The position numbers were made by a program, and so were the translations under genes. DNA of 64,000 nt from NCBI RefSeq assembly GCF_014172405.1, contig NZ_WNXC01000002.1, forward strand, positions 1-64,000, read 5' to 3'. Positions 8,601 to 15,179 of the stretch are shown here, one piece after another. The DNA comes from Pedobacter gandavensis. Lineage in GTDB: Bacteria > Bacteroidota > Bacteroidia > Sphingobacteriales > Sphingobacteriaceae. Each line of letters starts with the position of its first letter. Position 1 is the stretch's first letter. The notes beneath the pieces were generated by a model. The model was not told the origin of the DNA. It saw only the letters and a program-made list of their open reading frames with translations, and did no database searches.

Positions 8601-9667
8601 TTTTCAGGATGTTAGGTGCTAAAATTGGTAAGAACACAGAAATTTCTACCGCCAGTAATGTCACACACACTTTATTGGAAATTGGAGATGAATCCTTTAT
8701 CGCCGATGCCGTTACACTGGGAGAAGAAGATATCCGTGGACAACAACTGATTTTAGATAATACTCGCGTTGGTAACAGAAGTTTTGTAGGTAACAGTGCA
8801 TTGATCCCTCAAGGTTATGACTTGGCAGACGACATGTTGATTGGTGTACTTTCTACCCCGCCAACAGCAGAGCAACTCAAACAATCCAACGCTAAAGACT
8901 GGTTTGGATCACCCGCTATTGCTTTACCAAAAAGACAGAGCAGTGGTGACTATCCGCCTGAATTAACAACAAACCCGACCTGGGGTAGAAGAACTGCACG
9001 CCATATCATTGAAGGAATAAGAATTATTCTGCCTGAAACAGTCATCATTTGCTGTAGTGTATTATTTATTGCGTATTGCCATGACTTGGTGAAAGACCGA
9101 ACCCTATGGCAAATCTTAAAAGAAGCACCTAAAGTTCCGTTTTACTACCTGTTTTACATGGGAGGCCCAGCGTTACTAGTCACCCTGTTCCTCAAATGGA
9201 CCACTGTTGGGAAATTCAAAGCAGAACAACATCCGATGTGGACGCACAAAGTTTGGCGCAGTGAGGCGAACACCACCACATACGAAGCCTTAGCTGTGCC
9301 TTTTTTACTGGAATTCATGAAAGGCACACCATTTTTACCAATGATGCTAAGCTTATTTGGTGTGAAATTCGGAAAAAGAGTTTGGTTAAACACCACCGAC
9401 ATCACAGAACATGATATGGTCAGCATCGGTGATGATACGGCTTTAAATGAAGACTGTGGCCCACAAACCCATCTTTTTGAAGATAGAGTCATGAAAGTAG
9501 GTTCCGTAACAATAGGCGCAAGATGTAGCATTGGCTCAAGGTCGATCATTCTTTACGATAGTGAAATTGGAGATGATGTTAAATTAGAACCACTTTCCTT
9601 AGTCATGAAAGGTGAAAAATTAGCCAGTGGGACAGAATGGACAGGAAGTCCAATCAGGTTAACCTAG
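5696..9667 (+). CDS. Pls/PosA-type membrane-bound non-ribosomal peptide synthetase
   Basis: This 1323-residue enzyme (ATG at 5696; an in-frame GTG lies 6 bases earlier) has the layout of epsilon-poly-lysine synthetase. Residues about 20-510 are an adenylation domain with YTSGSTGKPKG, NSYGPTETT, GDAVIMQPDGSIDFRGR, KLRGYRIELGEIE and LPSGKINRKEL. Residues about 525-595 are a peptidyl carrier with the phosphopantetheine serine at Ser554 (LGGHSLL). There is no ordinary condensation or thioesterase domain. Three repeats of a membrane pair plus a left-handed hexapeptide-like domain follow, at roughly 617-850, 870-1090 and 1110-1323. In Pls this membrane region forms amide bonds between free amino acids. 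The substrate pocket starts F-D-M-W-C-E-E (Asp208 for the alpha-amine, Glu212/213 acidic), which hints at a basic amino acid. It would make a homopolymer or short isopeptide at the inner membrane and needs a phosphopantetheinyl transferase encoded elsewhere. Confidence 0.88.
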   Translation: MNSKSIVIGNIRPEFTRDETIGDIIRAAVAVHPNKTALIFNETSLTYQQLDIWSDAVAVFLNDKGIGRGQSVGLWWPRSMELQVAILGIAKSGAAYVPLDREMPADRVHTVMQEVGASACFSDALDEGSCQVFRIPTCPDFSLPFTTYQIQALPDDRAYVLYTSGSTGKPKGIPISHRQICHLIRSEQSVVKILPEDRVYQGFSVSFDMWCEETWISLSAGATIWVADATTAKSIDELSDIFRAQKITILHAVPSLLAVIDDDIPTLRLINAGGEACTSQVLNRWSKPGYNIFYNSYGPTETTVTSTMIPLRPGDLITIGNPLPNYNLAVVNEQFEILPYGEQGQLIISGPGVCDGYVNRPDLTAEKFLTKPDSLQELPGDRIYLSGDAVIMQPDGSIDFRGRLDDQVKLRGYRIELGEIEVKLNELETVSAAAVALKKDANQQDQLIGYVSLKANVSFNDHEARMQLAKVLPPYMVPLVLVVMDKMPRLPSGKINRKELPVPQILLEAKPEEEIIIHADDNVETKVMAGLKHLFPGRTISPENDFFMDLGGHSLLAASFSSWLRKEANIKQASLKDIYTNRPISKLIQTWTAAAEKQSSPKDKEPFHKISSLRYWICGIAQGFSLLVIYALFAAQIFVPYLGYYYQLAKSETDKGDTFWAIITALVLFCLIAPTFSLLSIVMKWLLLGKTKEGDYPLWGTYYFRYWLIKSIQRLVPLQFMNGTPLYPFYLRMMGMKMAPDSQISSITVGMEDLLEVGSDVSISSGVVLNNVVVENGLLKLRKIKIADHAYIGSGAVISGGTTIDDWGELQDLSHLQAGQHIREGEVWKGSPAEPIDKKRPEDLPQPLIVSGFRRKCFGLLYTILLILFPIVILLPLLPVIEMLNYMDSIAPDYNFNYFIHIPMLTVVYLVIYGLETVLLSRLLLYKMKPGTYPVYGWIYVRKWLSDQLISTSLIVLHPMYATVYISTFFRMLGAKIGKNTEISTASNVTHTLLEIGDESFIADAVTLGEEDIRGQQLILDNTRVGNRSFVGNSALIPQGYDLADDMLIGVLSTPPTAEQLKQSNAKDWFGSPAIALPKRQSSGDYPPELTTNPTWGRRTARHIIEGIRIILPETVIICCSVLFIAYCHDLVKDRTLWQILKEAPKVPFYYLFYMGGPALLVTLFLKWTTVGKFKAEQHPMWTHKVWRSEANTTTYEALAVPFLLEFMKGTPFLPMMLSLFGVKFGKRVWLNTTDITEHDMVSIGDDTALNEDCGPQTHLFEDRVMKVGSVTIGARCSIGSRSIILYDSEIGDDVKLEPLSLVMKGEKLASGTEWTGSPIRLT

Positions 9668-9672
9668 CCCCA

Positions 9673-9707
9673 AATAACAGCTACTCCAGGGTAGCTGTTA
9701 TTTTTTC
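9673..9707 (+). terminator. Intrinsic terminator after the NRPS gene
   Basis: AATAACAGCTAC (9673-9684) pairs perfectly with 9691-9702 around a 6-base loop, followed by TTTTTT up to about 9706. It starts 5 bases after the NRPS stop. The convergent DNA polymerase IV gene ends at 9742, so the same stem may act on both strands, though the T-run favours the plus strand. Confidence 0.88.
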
Positions 9708-9741
9708 AAAGAAAAAACAACCCGAATACATGCTTTGGAAA

Positions 9742-10839
9742 TTAAGGAAAAAGCCTGGACTGATACCACTCCCCCTGCTCTCTTGTACTATTGAAATTAG
9801 AAATAGAAACACCAAGTAACCTAACCTTACCATCATCCAGATCAGTAGCATCTAACAGGGATTTTGCAACTTCTACCATCGTTTCCAATTCCGTAAATGC
9901 CGCGGGAAAAGACTTACTTCTGGTGATTTGCCGAAAGTCACTGTACTTAATCTTGATGGTTAAAGTTCTCCCAAACAACTGATAAAGACTCATTCTCTTA
10001 AATACGATCTCCGCAAGACGGGCCAATTCCTGATACATCTCTTCTCTCTCACTGAGGTCATAAGAGAAAGTATCTTCAGCTCCGATGGACTTTGTTTCCT
10101 GATTTGGCTCCACCTTACGATGGTCAATACCACGAACAATCTTGTAAAAAAAGTGACCACTCTTCCCAAAAAGATAAACCAATTCCGCTTCCGTCAACTT
10201 TTTTAAATCTGCACCTTTATGCAATCCCCTGATTTTCATCTTCTCTGCAGTTACTTTCCCTACGCCGTGAAACTTCTCCACAGGTAATGCAGCGATAAAT
10301 CGCTCCACTTTTGATGGGCCTATAAAAGTCAAACCATCAGGTTTGTTCATATTAGAAGCGACCTTTGCAACAAATTTATTAATAGAAACCCCAGCAGAAG
10401 CAGTTAAGTTCAACTCCGTTTTTATAGCCGCTTTAATTTCTTTGGCAATATCAATTGCAGAACCGATCCCTAACTTATCTTCAGTGACATCCAGATAGGC
10501 TTCATCGAGTGATAAAGGTTCAATCAGATCCGTATATCTACTAAATATCTCGCGGATTTGCTTGGATATCTCTTTGTAAACTGCAAATCTTGGGTAAAGA
10601 AAGATCAAATGGGGACATAAACGCTGTGCTTTTTTAGATGACATGGCAGAATGTACACCAAACCTTCTCGCTTCATAATTTGCAGTAGCCACTACACCAC
10701 CTCTTCCATCAGGAGAGCCACCAACAGCAACAGCCTTTCCTGCTAAGCTTGGATCGTCTCTTTGCTCTACAGAAGCATAGAAAGAATCCATATCAATGTG
10801 TATGATCTTACGTAATACGGGTTGCGCTGTAGAATTCAT
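9742..10839 (-). CDS. dinB: DNA polymerase IV (Y family)
   Basis: This 365-residue translesion polymerase copies past damaged bases with low fidelity. It begins RKIIHIDMDSFYASVEQRDDP, where the D-M-D of the first catalytic motif is intact. The second catalytic pair is in EPLSLDEAYLDVT (around residues 98-110). A helix-hairpin-helix thumb (FHGVGKVTAEKMKIRG) and a little-finger domain starting near SIGAEDTFSYD follow. Length matches the family. It has no clamp-binding motif that I can define with certainty at the C-terminus, which ends QSRLFP; that tail resembles a QxxLF beta-clamp motif. It lies downstream of the histone-H1-like gene but a hairpin separates them, so it may have its own promoter. 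No LexA-type box was recognised. Confidence 0.95.
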   Translation of the reverse strand: MNSTAQPVLRKIIHIDMDSFYASVEQRDDPSLAGKAVAVGGSPDGRGGVVATANYEARRFGVHSAMSSKKAQRLCPHLIFLYPRFAVYKEISKQIREIFSRYTDLIEPLSLDEAYLDVTEDKLGIGSAIDIAKEIKAAIKTELNLTASAGVSINKFVAKVASNMNKPDGLTFIGPSKVERFIAALPVEKFHGVGKVTAEKMKIRGLHKGADLKKLTEAELVYLFGKSGHFFYKIVRGIDHRKVEPNQETKSIGAEDTFSYDLSEREEMYQELARLAEIVFKRMSLYQLFGRTLTIKIKYSDFRQITRSKSFPAAFTELETMVEVAKSLLDATDLDDGKVRLLGVSISNFNSTREQGEWYQSRLFP

Positions 10840-10887
10840 AAGCTTGAGGTCCTAAAATTAGAAAATAAAAACCTCAATAGCTATAAA

Positions 10888-10920
10888 TGAGAAAGGCCCG
10901 CATTAAGCGGGCCTTTCTCA
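10888..10920 (-). terminator. GC-rich terminator after the histone-H1-like gene
   Basis: TGAGAAAGGCCCGC (10888-10901) pairs perfectly over 14 bp with 10907-10920 around the loop ATTAA. It lies 17 bases past the stop of the small gene on its left. The T-run on the minus strand is modest. It also separates that gene from dinB. The core GGCCCGC...GCGGGCC recurs in the terminator at 12551. Confidence 0.8.
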
Positions 10921-10936
10921 TGACATTAAAAGTAGA

Positions 10937-11113
10937 TTACTTTGTGTTTTTCTTCTCAGTCACTTCAGTACGGATGTCCTGAGCAAGGCCTTTTAAATCT
11001 TGCATTGCTTTACGTACTCTTGTACCAGCTGCACCGTTACCTGAATTATAAAATTTGTCTGCATCAGCTTCAACGCTTGCAATAAGTTCTTTAAGTTTCG
11101 AGAATTTTTCCAT
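10937..11113 (-). CDS. Histone H1-like protein (Hc1-like, 58 aa)
   Basis: A short minus-strand gene translates to 58 residues: MEKFSKLKELIASVEADADK, then FYNSGNGAAGTRVRKAMQDLKGLA, then QDIRTEVTEKKNTK. The AAGTRVRKA-x-x-DLKxLAQ-x-I-R core is that of the Bacteroidota histone-H1-like (Hc1-type) proteins as I remember them. The protein is lysine/arginine rich and helical, without membrane segments, and is expected to bind nucleic acid or assist nucleoid organisation; function in this phylum is poorly defined. The ATG at 11113 is preceded by an A-rich leader, and a strong hairpin follows the stop. Usually such genes are highly expressed and single, which the flanking terminator supports here. Confidence 0.85.
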   Translation of the reverse strand: MEKFSKLKELIASVEADADKFYNSGNGAAGTRVRKAMQDLKGLAQDIRTEVTEKKNTK

Positions 11114-11308
11114 GTTTTTCTTTCGTTTAAGATTTTAAATATATGATATAACGCTTTAAAGTTAATAATTATTGGATTTCCACCAAATGAATATTTAAGG
11201 ATAGCCCTCTTTTTTTTAATAAAAACGCCCTTTTTTTCACAAAACCCTCATAATAGGCTATTTCGTTTAAATAAAACAGCCCAATCTTTAAACAAAACGC
11301 GACTAAAC

Positions 11309-11316
11309 CAAATTTA
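11309..11316 (-). promoter_or_regulatory. Candidate -7 element TAAATTTG for the histone-H1-like gene
   Basis: On the minus strand, TAAATTTG matches the Bacteroidota -7 consensus TAnnTTTG exactly. No clear TTTG was seen at the -33 position, which would lie inside the end of the sigma-factor gene. It would give a leader of about 190 bases. Confidence 0.35.
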
Positions 11317-11337
11317 AAAAATCCGCTTATTTCCCCC

Positions 11338-12201
11338 TTAATCGAGGTATTCTCTGATCAATTCTGATTTTGGACTATTGCGCAGCGTCTTCAAAGCCTT
11401 ATCCTTTAACTGCCGAAGTCGCTCTTTACTCAGATCGAAAATAAAGACCATATCATCTAATGTAGTCTCTGTACAATCATGTAAACCATAATAAAGTGAC
11501 AGAATCTTCTGCTCTCTTTCTGGTAAAATTACCAGGCATCTTTTTATATCCTCAGCTAAGGATTCCTTCATCAGTTCGTCGTCTGAGGGCTTCACAGTAC
11601 TGGAAGCAATTTTATCTAACAAACAGAAACCACTTTCTTCATTAATTGGTTTATCTAGAGAAATAGAGGGCAATGCACTCTCCTGATGTTCTAAAACACG
11701 CCCCTCTTTAAAACCAATCTCCGCTGCAATTTCTTCTATCGTAGGCATTCGTTCGAGCTTTTGTTCTAAGCGCATCGCAGCTTTATTGATAGTCGCATTT
11801 CCCACGAGCTGGTTTCCTGGCAAGCGAACCATTCTTTGCTGATCAGAAATCGCAGATAAGATCGCTTGCCGGATCCACCACACCGCAAAAGATATAAATT
11901 TAAAGCCCTTTGTATGGTCATAACGCTTAGCTGCCTTAATCAAACCAATATTACCTTCACTGATCAAATCTGAAAGCCGGACTCCTTTATCCTGATATTT
12001 CTTGGAAACAGAAATCACAAAACGAAGATTGGCATTAACTAACCTTTCCAATGCGGCCTCATCCCCTTCAGCAATGCGCATAGCCAGTTGGATTTCCTCA
12101 TCGATTTTCAACAATTCAAATTTTCCAAGCTCATTTAAATACTTCTCCAGGGAATCTCTTTTTCTGTTGGTGATGCTATTTGATATTTTTAAAGCTCTCA
12201 T
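11338..12201 (-). CDS. Divergent RpoD/SigA-family sigma-70 factor
   Basis: This 287-residue sigma factor has region 1.2 (RDSLEKYLNELGKF), region 2 with NANLRFVISVSKKYQDKG, DLISEGNIGLIKAAKRYD and the -10-binding helix FKFISFAVWWIRQAI, region 3 (PTIEEIAAEIGF) and region 4 (LPEREQKILSLYYGL). It is the short Bacteroidota form without region 1.1. Compared with the housekeeping sigma as I remember it from relatives, it differs clearly in region 4.2: the helix-turn-helix reads LDDMVFIFDLSKERLRQLKDKALKTLRNS, where the housekeeping copy has an EEIGEKFNLTRERVRQ-like sequence. It is therefore more likely an accessory group-2 paralogue than the essential factor. It is transcribed alone; a long AT-rich leader with repeats lies upstream. 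Confidence 0.85.
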   Translation of the reverse strand: MRALKISNSITNRKRDSLEKYLNELGKFELLKIDEEIQLAMRIAEGDEAALERLVNANLRFVISVSKKYQDKGVRLSDLISEGNIGLIKAAKRYDHTKGFKFISFAVWWIRQAILSAISDQQRMVRLPGNQLVGNATINKAAMRLEQKLERMPTIEEIAAEIGFKEGRVLEHQESALPSISLDKPINEESGFCLLDKIASSTVKPSDDELMKESLAEDIKRCLVILPEREQKILSLYYGLHDCTETTLDDMVFIFDLSKERLRQLKDKALKTLRNSPKSELIREYLD

Positions 12202-12404
12202 AAAACGGATCCATAATTAATTTTACAATTGATTTTCAACCTCCTGCGCGTCAAACCTGAATAACTCAGGCGCTTAAAATCCTCTAGACAGCTTACATTT
12301 TTAAAGAGCGTAAATCTATCCTAAACCAGCATCGCAAATAAAGTTCGACTGCCCGGTTTCCAAATAAAAACCAAGACCTTCGGCAACAAAAATATTAAAA
12401 TAAC

Positions 12405-12511
12405 ATACACTAAGTGTAAATTATAAAAATATTTTTACCGGATAAAACACTCAAAAACAGCAATAAAAGTCTATTTAAAAAACAAACAAAACAAAATTAT
12501 ATACACTAAGT
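12405..12511. repeat. Paired ATACACTAAGT elements upstream of the sigma gene
   Basis: ATACACTAAGT occurs at 12405-12415 and again at 12501-12511, 96 bases apart and in the same orientation. The first copy is part of a perfect palindrome, TACACT-A-AGTGTA (12406-12418). The second abuts the candidate promoter at 12492-12499. The 397-base gap from 12202 to 12598 is otherwise AT-rich and holds no gene. These may be operator sites for control of the sigma-factor gene. Confidence 0.45.
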
Positions 12512-12526
12512 AAAATAAATTACAAA
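12492..12526 (-). promoter_or_regulatory. Candidate promoter of the sigma-factor gene
   Basis: On the minus strand TTTG (12526-12523) is followed after 23 bases by TAATTTTG (12499-12492), matching the Bacteroidota -33/-7 pattern with a slightly long spacer. Transcription would start near 12485, giving a leader of about 280 bases before the ATG at 12201. Confidence 0.4.
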
Positions 12527-12550
12527 TCTTAAAATTATTTAAAAAACAAA

Positions 12551-12573
12551 AAGGCCCGCTGTAAGCGGGCCTT
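12551..12573 (-). terminator. Terminator of the oxidoreductase operon
   Basis: AAGGCCCGCT (12551-12560) pairs perfectly with 12564-12573 around a 3-base loop. On the minus strand the stem is followed by TTTGTTTTTTAAAT. It lies 26 bases past the stop of the last Gfo/Idh/MocA gene. Confidence 0.9.
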
Positions 12574-12598
12574 CAATAAAGGATAAAATATAAAAATA

Positions 12599-13672
12599 TT
12601 AGATCAATTTAACGACCTCTCCTGTTCGAACGGATTCATCACTAGCAAAGGCGACTCTTAAACTATTGAGCGCATCCTGCGTAGGTATACTCAGATCCAG
12701 ATCTTCGAGAATAGCCCGAAGAAAATGACGCTGTTCTCTCTTGCACAACTCCAAATGATCCGGTTCATCATTCAGGTCAATCCACTCATCCGCCCGGGAA
12801 AAATTTCCATCCTGATTCAGATCGGCATAATGAACTTTTATAGACTCGGTCTTGGTATGCGCATCAATCAAATCAGACTTCCCGGCTGCCGAAGCTTCCT
12901 TAGCCAGAATAGAAACAGCCCCTCTTGGCCCAACCACATCCTTTACGAAAAATGCAGTCTCACTCATCATAGGCCCCCAACCTGACTCATACCAACCCAC
13001 AGAGCCGTCCTCAAAACGAATCTGCAACTGTCCGTAATTATAATTACCTTCAGGAATATCATCAGTTAACCTTGCTCCTATAGCACTCACCTGTACAGGT
13101 TTTGAACGCGTCATTTGACACATCACATCAATATAATGAACGCCACAGTCCACAATTGGACTCAAGCTCTTCATTAAATTCTTATGGACATTCCATTTTG
13201 CACCCTGGCTCTGCTGATTCAGGTTCATACGCATCACCAATGGCTTCCCCATTTCCTGAGACAACTCAATAAAGCGTGTCCAGGAAGGATGATAGCGCAG
13301 AATATAACCTACGAGCAACTTCTTTCCGTATTTTTTTGCTGCATCTGCCACACGCTGTGCACCTGCCAGTGAATCCGCCAAAGGCTTCTCTATAAACACA
13401 TGACAGCCTTGCTCCATCGCTTTTACGGCAAAAGACTCATGGGTATCCGGATAAGTAGAAATACAAACTGCATCGGGAGCGGTCGCTTTCAATGCAAGTT
13501 CAAAATCACTAAATAAAGGATAGCCACCGCCCAATTTCTCATTTAAAACTACCTTACTATTTCCTGTGGATACTATTCCACAGATTTCAAAACCTTCCAG
13601 TTGTTGGTAAGCCATCGCATGAGAAGTTCCCATATTGCCACAGCCTACTACCAAAACTTTAATATTGTTCAT
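12599..13672 (-). CDS. Gfo/Idh/MocA family oxidoreductase (cytoplasmic)
   Basis: This 357-residue enzyme is an NAD(P)-dependent sugar or cyclitol dehydrogenase. The dinucleotide-binding fold is at the start: KVLVVGCGNMGTSHAMAYQQ. The conserved EKPLADS motif near residue 95 holds the catalytic lysine, and the HYIDVMCQ segment near residue 180 carries the substrate-side His/Asp. Unlike the other two family members in this operon it has no signal peptide, so it acts in the cytoplasm. It is the last gene of a four-gene operon, starting 10 bases after the previous stop and ending before a strong terminator. In a 3-keto-sugar pathway it could reduce an imported 3-keto monosaccharide; that role is inferred from context only. 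Confidence 0.85.
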   Translation of the reverse strand: MNNIKVLVVGCGNMGTSHAMAYQQLEGFEICGIVSTGNSKVVLNEKLGGGYPLFSDFELALKATAPDAVCISTYPDTHESFAVKAMEQGCHVFIEKPLADSLAGAQRVADAAKKYGKKLLVGYILRYHPSWTRFIELSQEMGKPLVMRMNLNQQSQGAKWNVHKNLMKSLSPIVDCGVHYIDVMCQMTRSKPVQVSAIGARLTDDIPEGNYNYGQLQIRFEDGSVGWYESGWGPMMSETAFFVKDVVGPRGAVSILAKEASAAGKSDLIDAHTKTESIKVHYADLNQDGNFSRADEWIDLNDEPDHLELCKREQRHFLRAILEDLDLSIPTQDALNSLRVAFASDESVRTGEVVKLI

Positions 13673-13682
13673 ATCTTAAAAA

Positions 13683-15140
13683 TTAACCTCCTAAACTCCA
13701 GCCCTTACGGTATTCTCTGCGCACAAACTGATTCACATCATCAAAGTTAGTGACCCGTAGATTTTCCTTATCCCAAAGCAATTTGATATCTCGGCCTGGA
13801 TAATCAAAACCGTTACCACTTTGCCTTGCTTTTTGAATATCCGTACCTCTAATCGCTAGATTGGCAATCAATAAAGTCTCTGTCAGTGGGCCAGCAATCT
13901 CAAAAGGAGAGCTCAGCTTTTTCTTGCCATAACCGGCAATACAAGCTTCAGCCCAATCCCAATAATGTCCGTCTACACCCCCAATTACCCGCTCCACACC
14001 AGGTTTAACCTTCACTTCCTCATTCCGCGACAAAGGTAATAACCTCGGGTTTGCACCGTAGACATCACACATCATCTTCCCTTTTGTCCCTTCAAACAAG
14101 ACTCCATTTGCACCAAAAGGTTCGTTTGCAGCCAACTCTACCGGTCTTCCAGGCTTAATTCCCCCATCCATCCAGTGGATCTGAAGGTCGTCTTTCGTCT
14201 TTTTAGTCTTCTTAAACGTCATGATCACATGGCTGGAAGGCGGACAACTATCCGGGAAATAGCCCCTTTTAAATTCATCCACATAGATACTTCCAACACT
14301 GCATTGTACATCTATAGGGGTATCCAAGCCTAGAATCCGGAAAGGTGGCTCTACCAGATGGCAACCCATATCACCTATAGCTCCGGTTCCATAATCCCAC
14401 CAACCACGCCAATTAAAAGGCACCAGTTTATCGACAAAAGGTTTATAAGGTGCAGAACCCAGCCAAAGATCCCAGTCCAGCTCTTTAGGAATTGCCCCAT
14501 TTATCGAAGGCCAGGTGATCCCCTGTGGCCATGAAGGCCGATCAGTCCAGCAATATACCGTATGAACCTTTCCAATCACACCAGCATCTACCCAATCTTG
14601 CAATTGCCTCACGCCATCTCCTGAGGAGCCTTGGTTTCCCATTTGGGTAACCACCTGATACTTTTTCGCTGCTTCCGTCAGTTTCCTTGCTTCAAAAATA
14701 TCATGGGAAAGCGGCTTCTCTACATAAACGTGTTTACCCAGTTGCATCGCAGCCATGGCGATCATCGCATGATTATGATCTGGCGTAGAAACAACCACCC
14801 CATCGATATGCTTCCCTTCCTTATCCAACATCTCCCTGTAATCCTTATAATACTTGGCCGTAGGGAAATTTTTCACCGAGTTGGCAGCCCTACGATCATC
14901 CACATCACAGAGGAAAGCGATATCCGACTTTCCTCCTTTATAGATGTTACTTAAATTACTTTGGCCTTTTCCGCCAACCCCAACACCAGCCACGATTAAA
15001 CGATCGCTAGGTGCTAAAAATCCTTTACCACCCAACACATGACGGGGCACAATCATAAACCCGGCAGCTGCAAGCGCTGTCGTTTTTATAAAGTTTCTTC
15101 TTGAACTATTTCCTGCTGAATGTTTAATTTCTTCAGTCAT
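13683..15140 (-). CDS. Gfo/Idh/MocA oxidoreductase with Tat-type signal
   Basis: This 485-residue protein begins with a twin-arginine leader, SSRRNFIKTTALAAAGFM, followed by VPRHVLGG, so it is exported folded with its cofactor. The Rossmann segment reads LIVAGVGVGGKGQSN, and the catalytic EKPLSHD motif lies near residue 140. The fold continues with a long C-terminal alpha/beta domain containing DMGCHLVEPPFRIL. The length and the Tat leader match exported members that act on glycosides or 3-keto sugars in Bacteroidota and Planctomycetota. It lies between the DUF1080 protein (39 bases upstream) and the cytoplasmic dehydrogenase. The likely role is oxidation or reduction at C3 of a sugar in the periplasm; the substrate is unknown. 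Confidence 0.87.
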   Translation of the reverse strand: MTEEIKHSAGNSSRRNFIKTTALAAAGFMIVPRHVLGGKGFLAPSDRLIVAGVGVGGKGQSNLSNIYKGGKSDIAFLCDVDDRRAANSVKNFPTAKYYKDYREMLDKEGKHIDGVVVSTPDHNHAMIAMAAMQLGKHVYVEKPLSHDIFEARKLTEAAKKYQVVTQMGNQGSSGDGVRQLQDWVDAGVIGKVHTVYCWTDRPSWPQGITWPSINGAIPKELDWDLWLGSAPYKPFVDKLVPFNWRGWWDYGTGAIGDMGCHLVEPPFRILGLDTPIDVQCSVGSIYVDEFKRGYFPDSCPPSSHVIMTFKKTKKTKDDLQIHWMDGGIKPGRPVELAANEPFGANGVLFEGTKGKMMCDVYGANPRLLPLSRNEEVKVKPGVERVIGGVDGHYWDWAEACIAGYGKKKLSSPFEIAGPLTETLLIANLAIRGTDIQKARQSGNGFDYPGRDIKLLWDKENLRVTNFDDVNQFVRREYRKGWSLGG

Positions 15141-15179
15141 ATTTAATAATTTTGATTCAATTTCACCATTTACCAGAGC

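Noticed and set aside
9154..9549. 131-codon minus-strand open frame opposite the NRPS C-terminus
   Set aside because: Antisense to the third hexapeptide domain, no independent signal.
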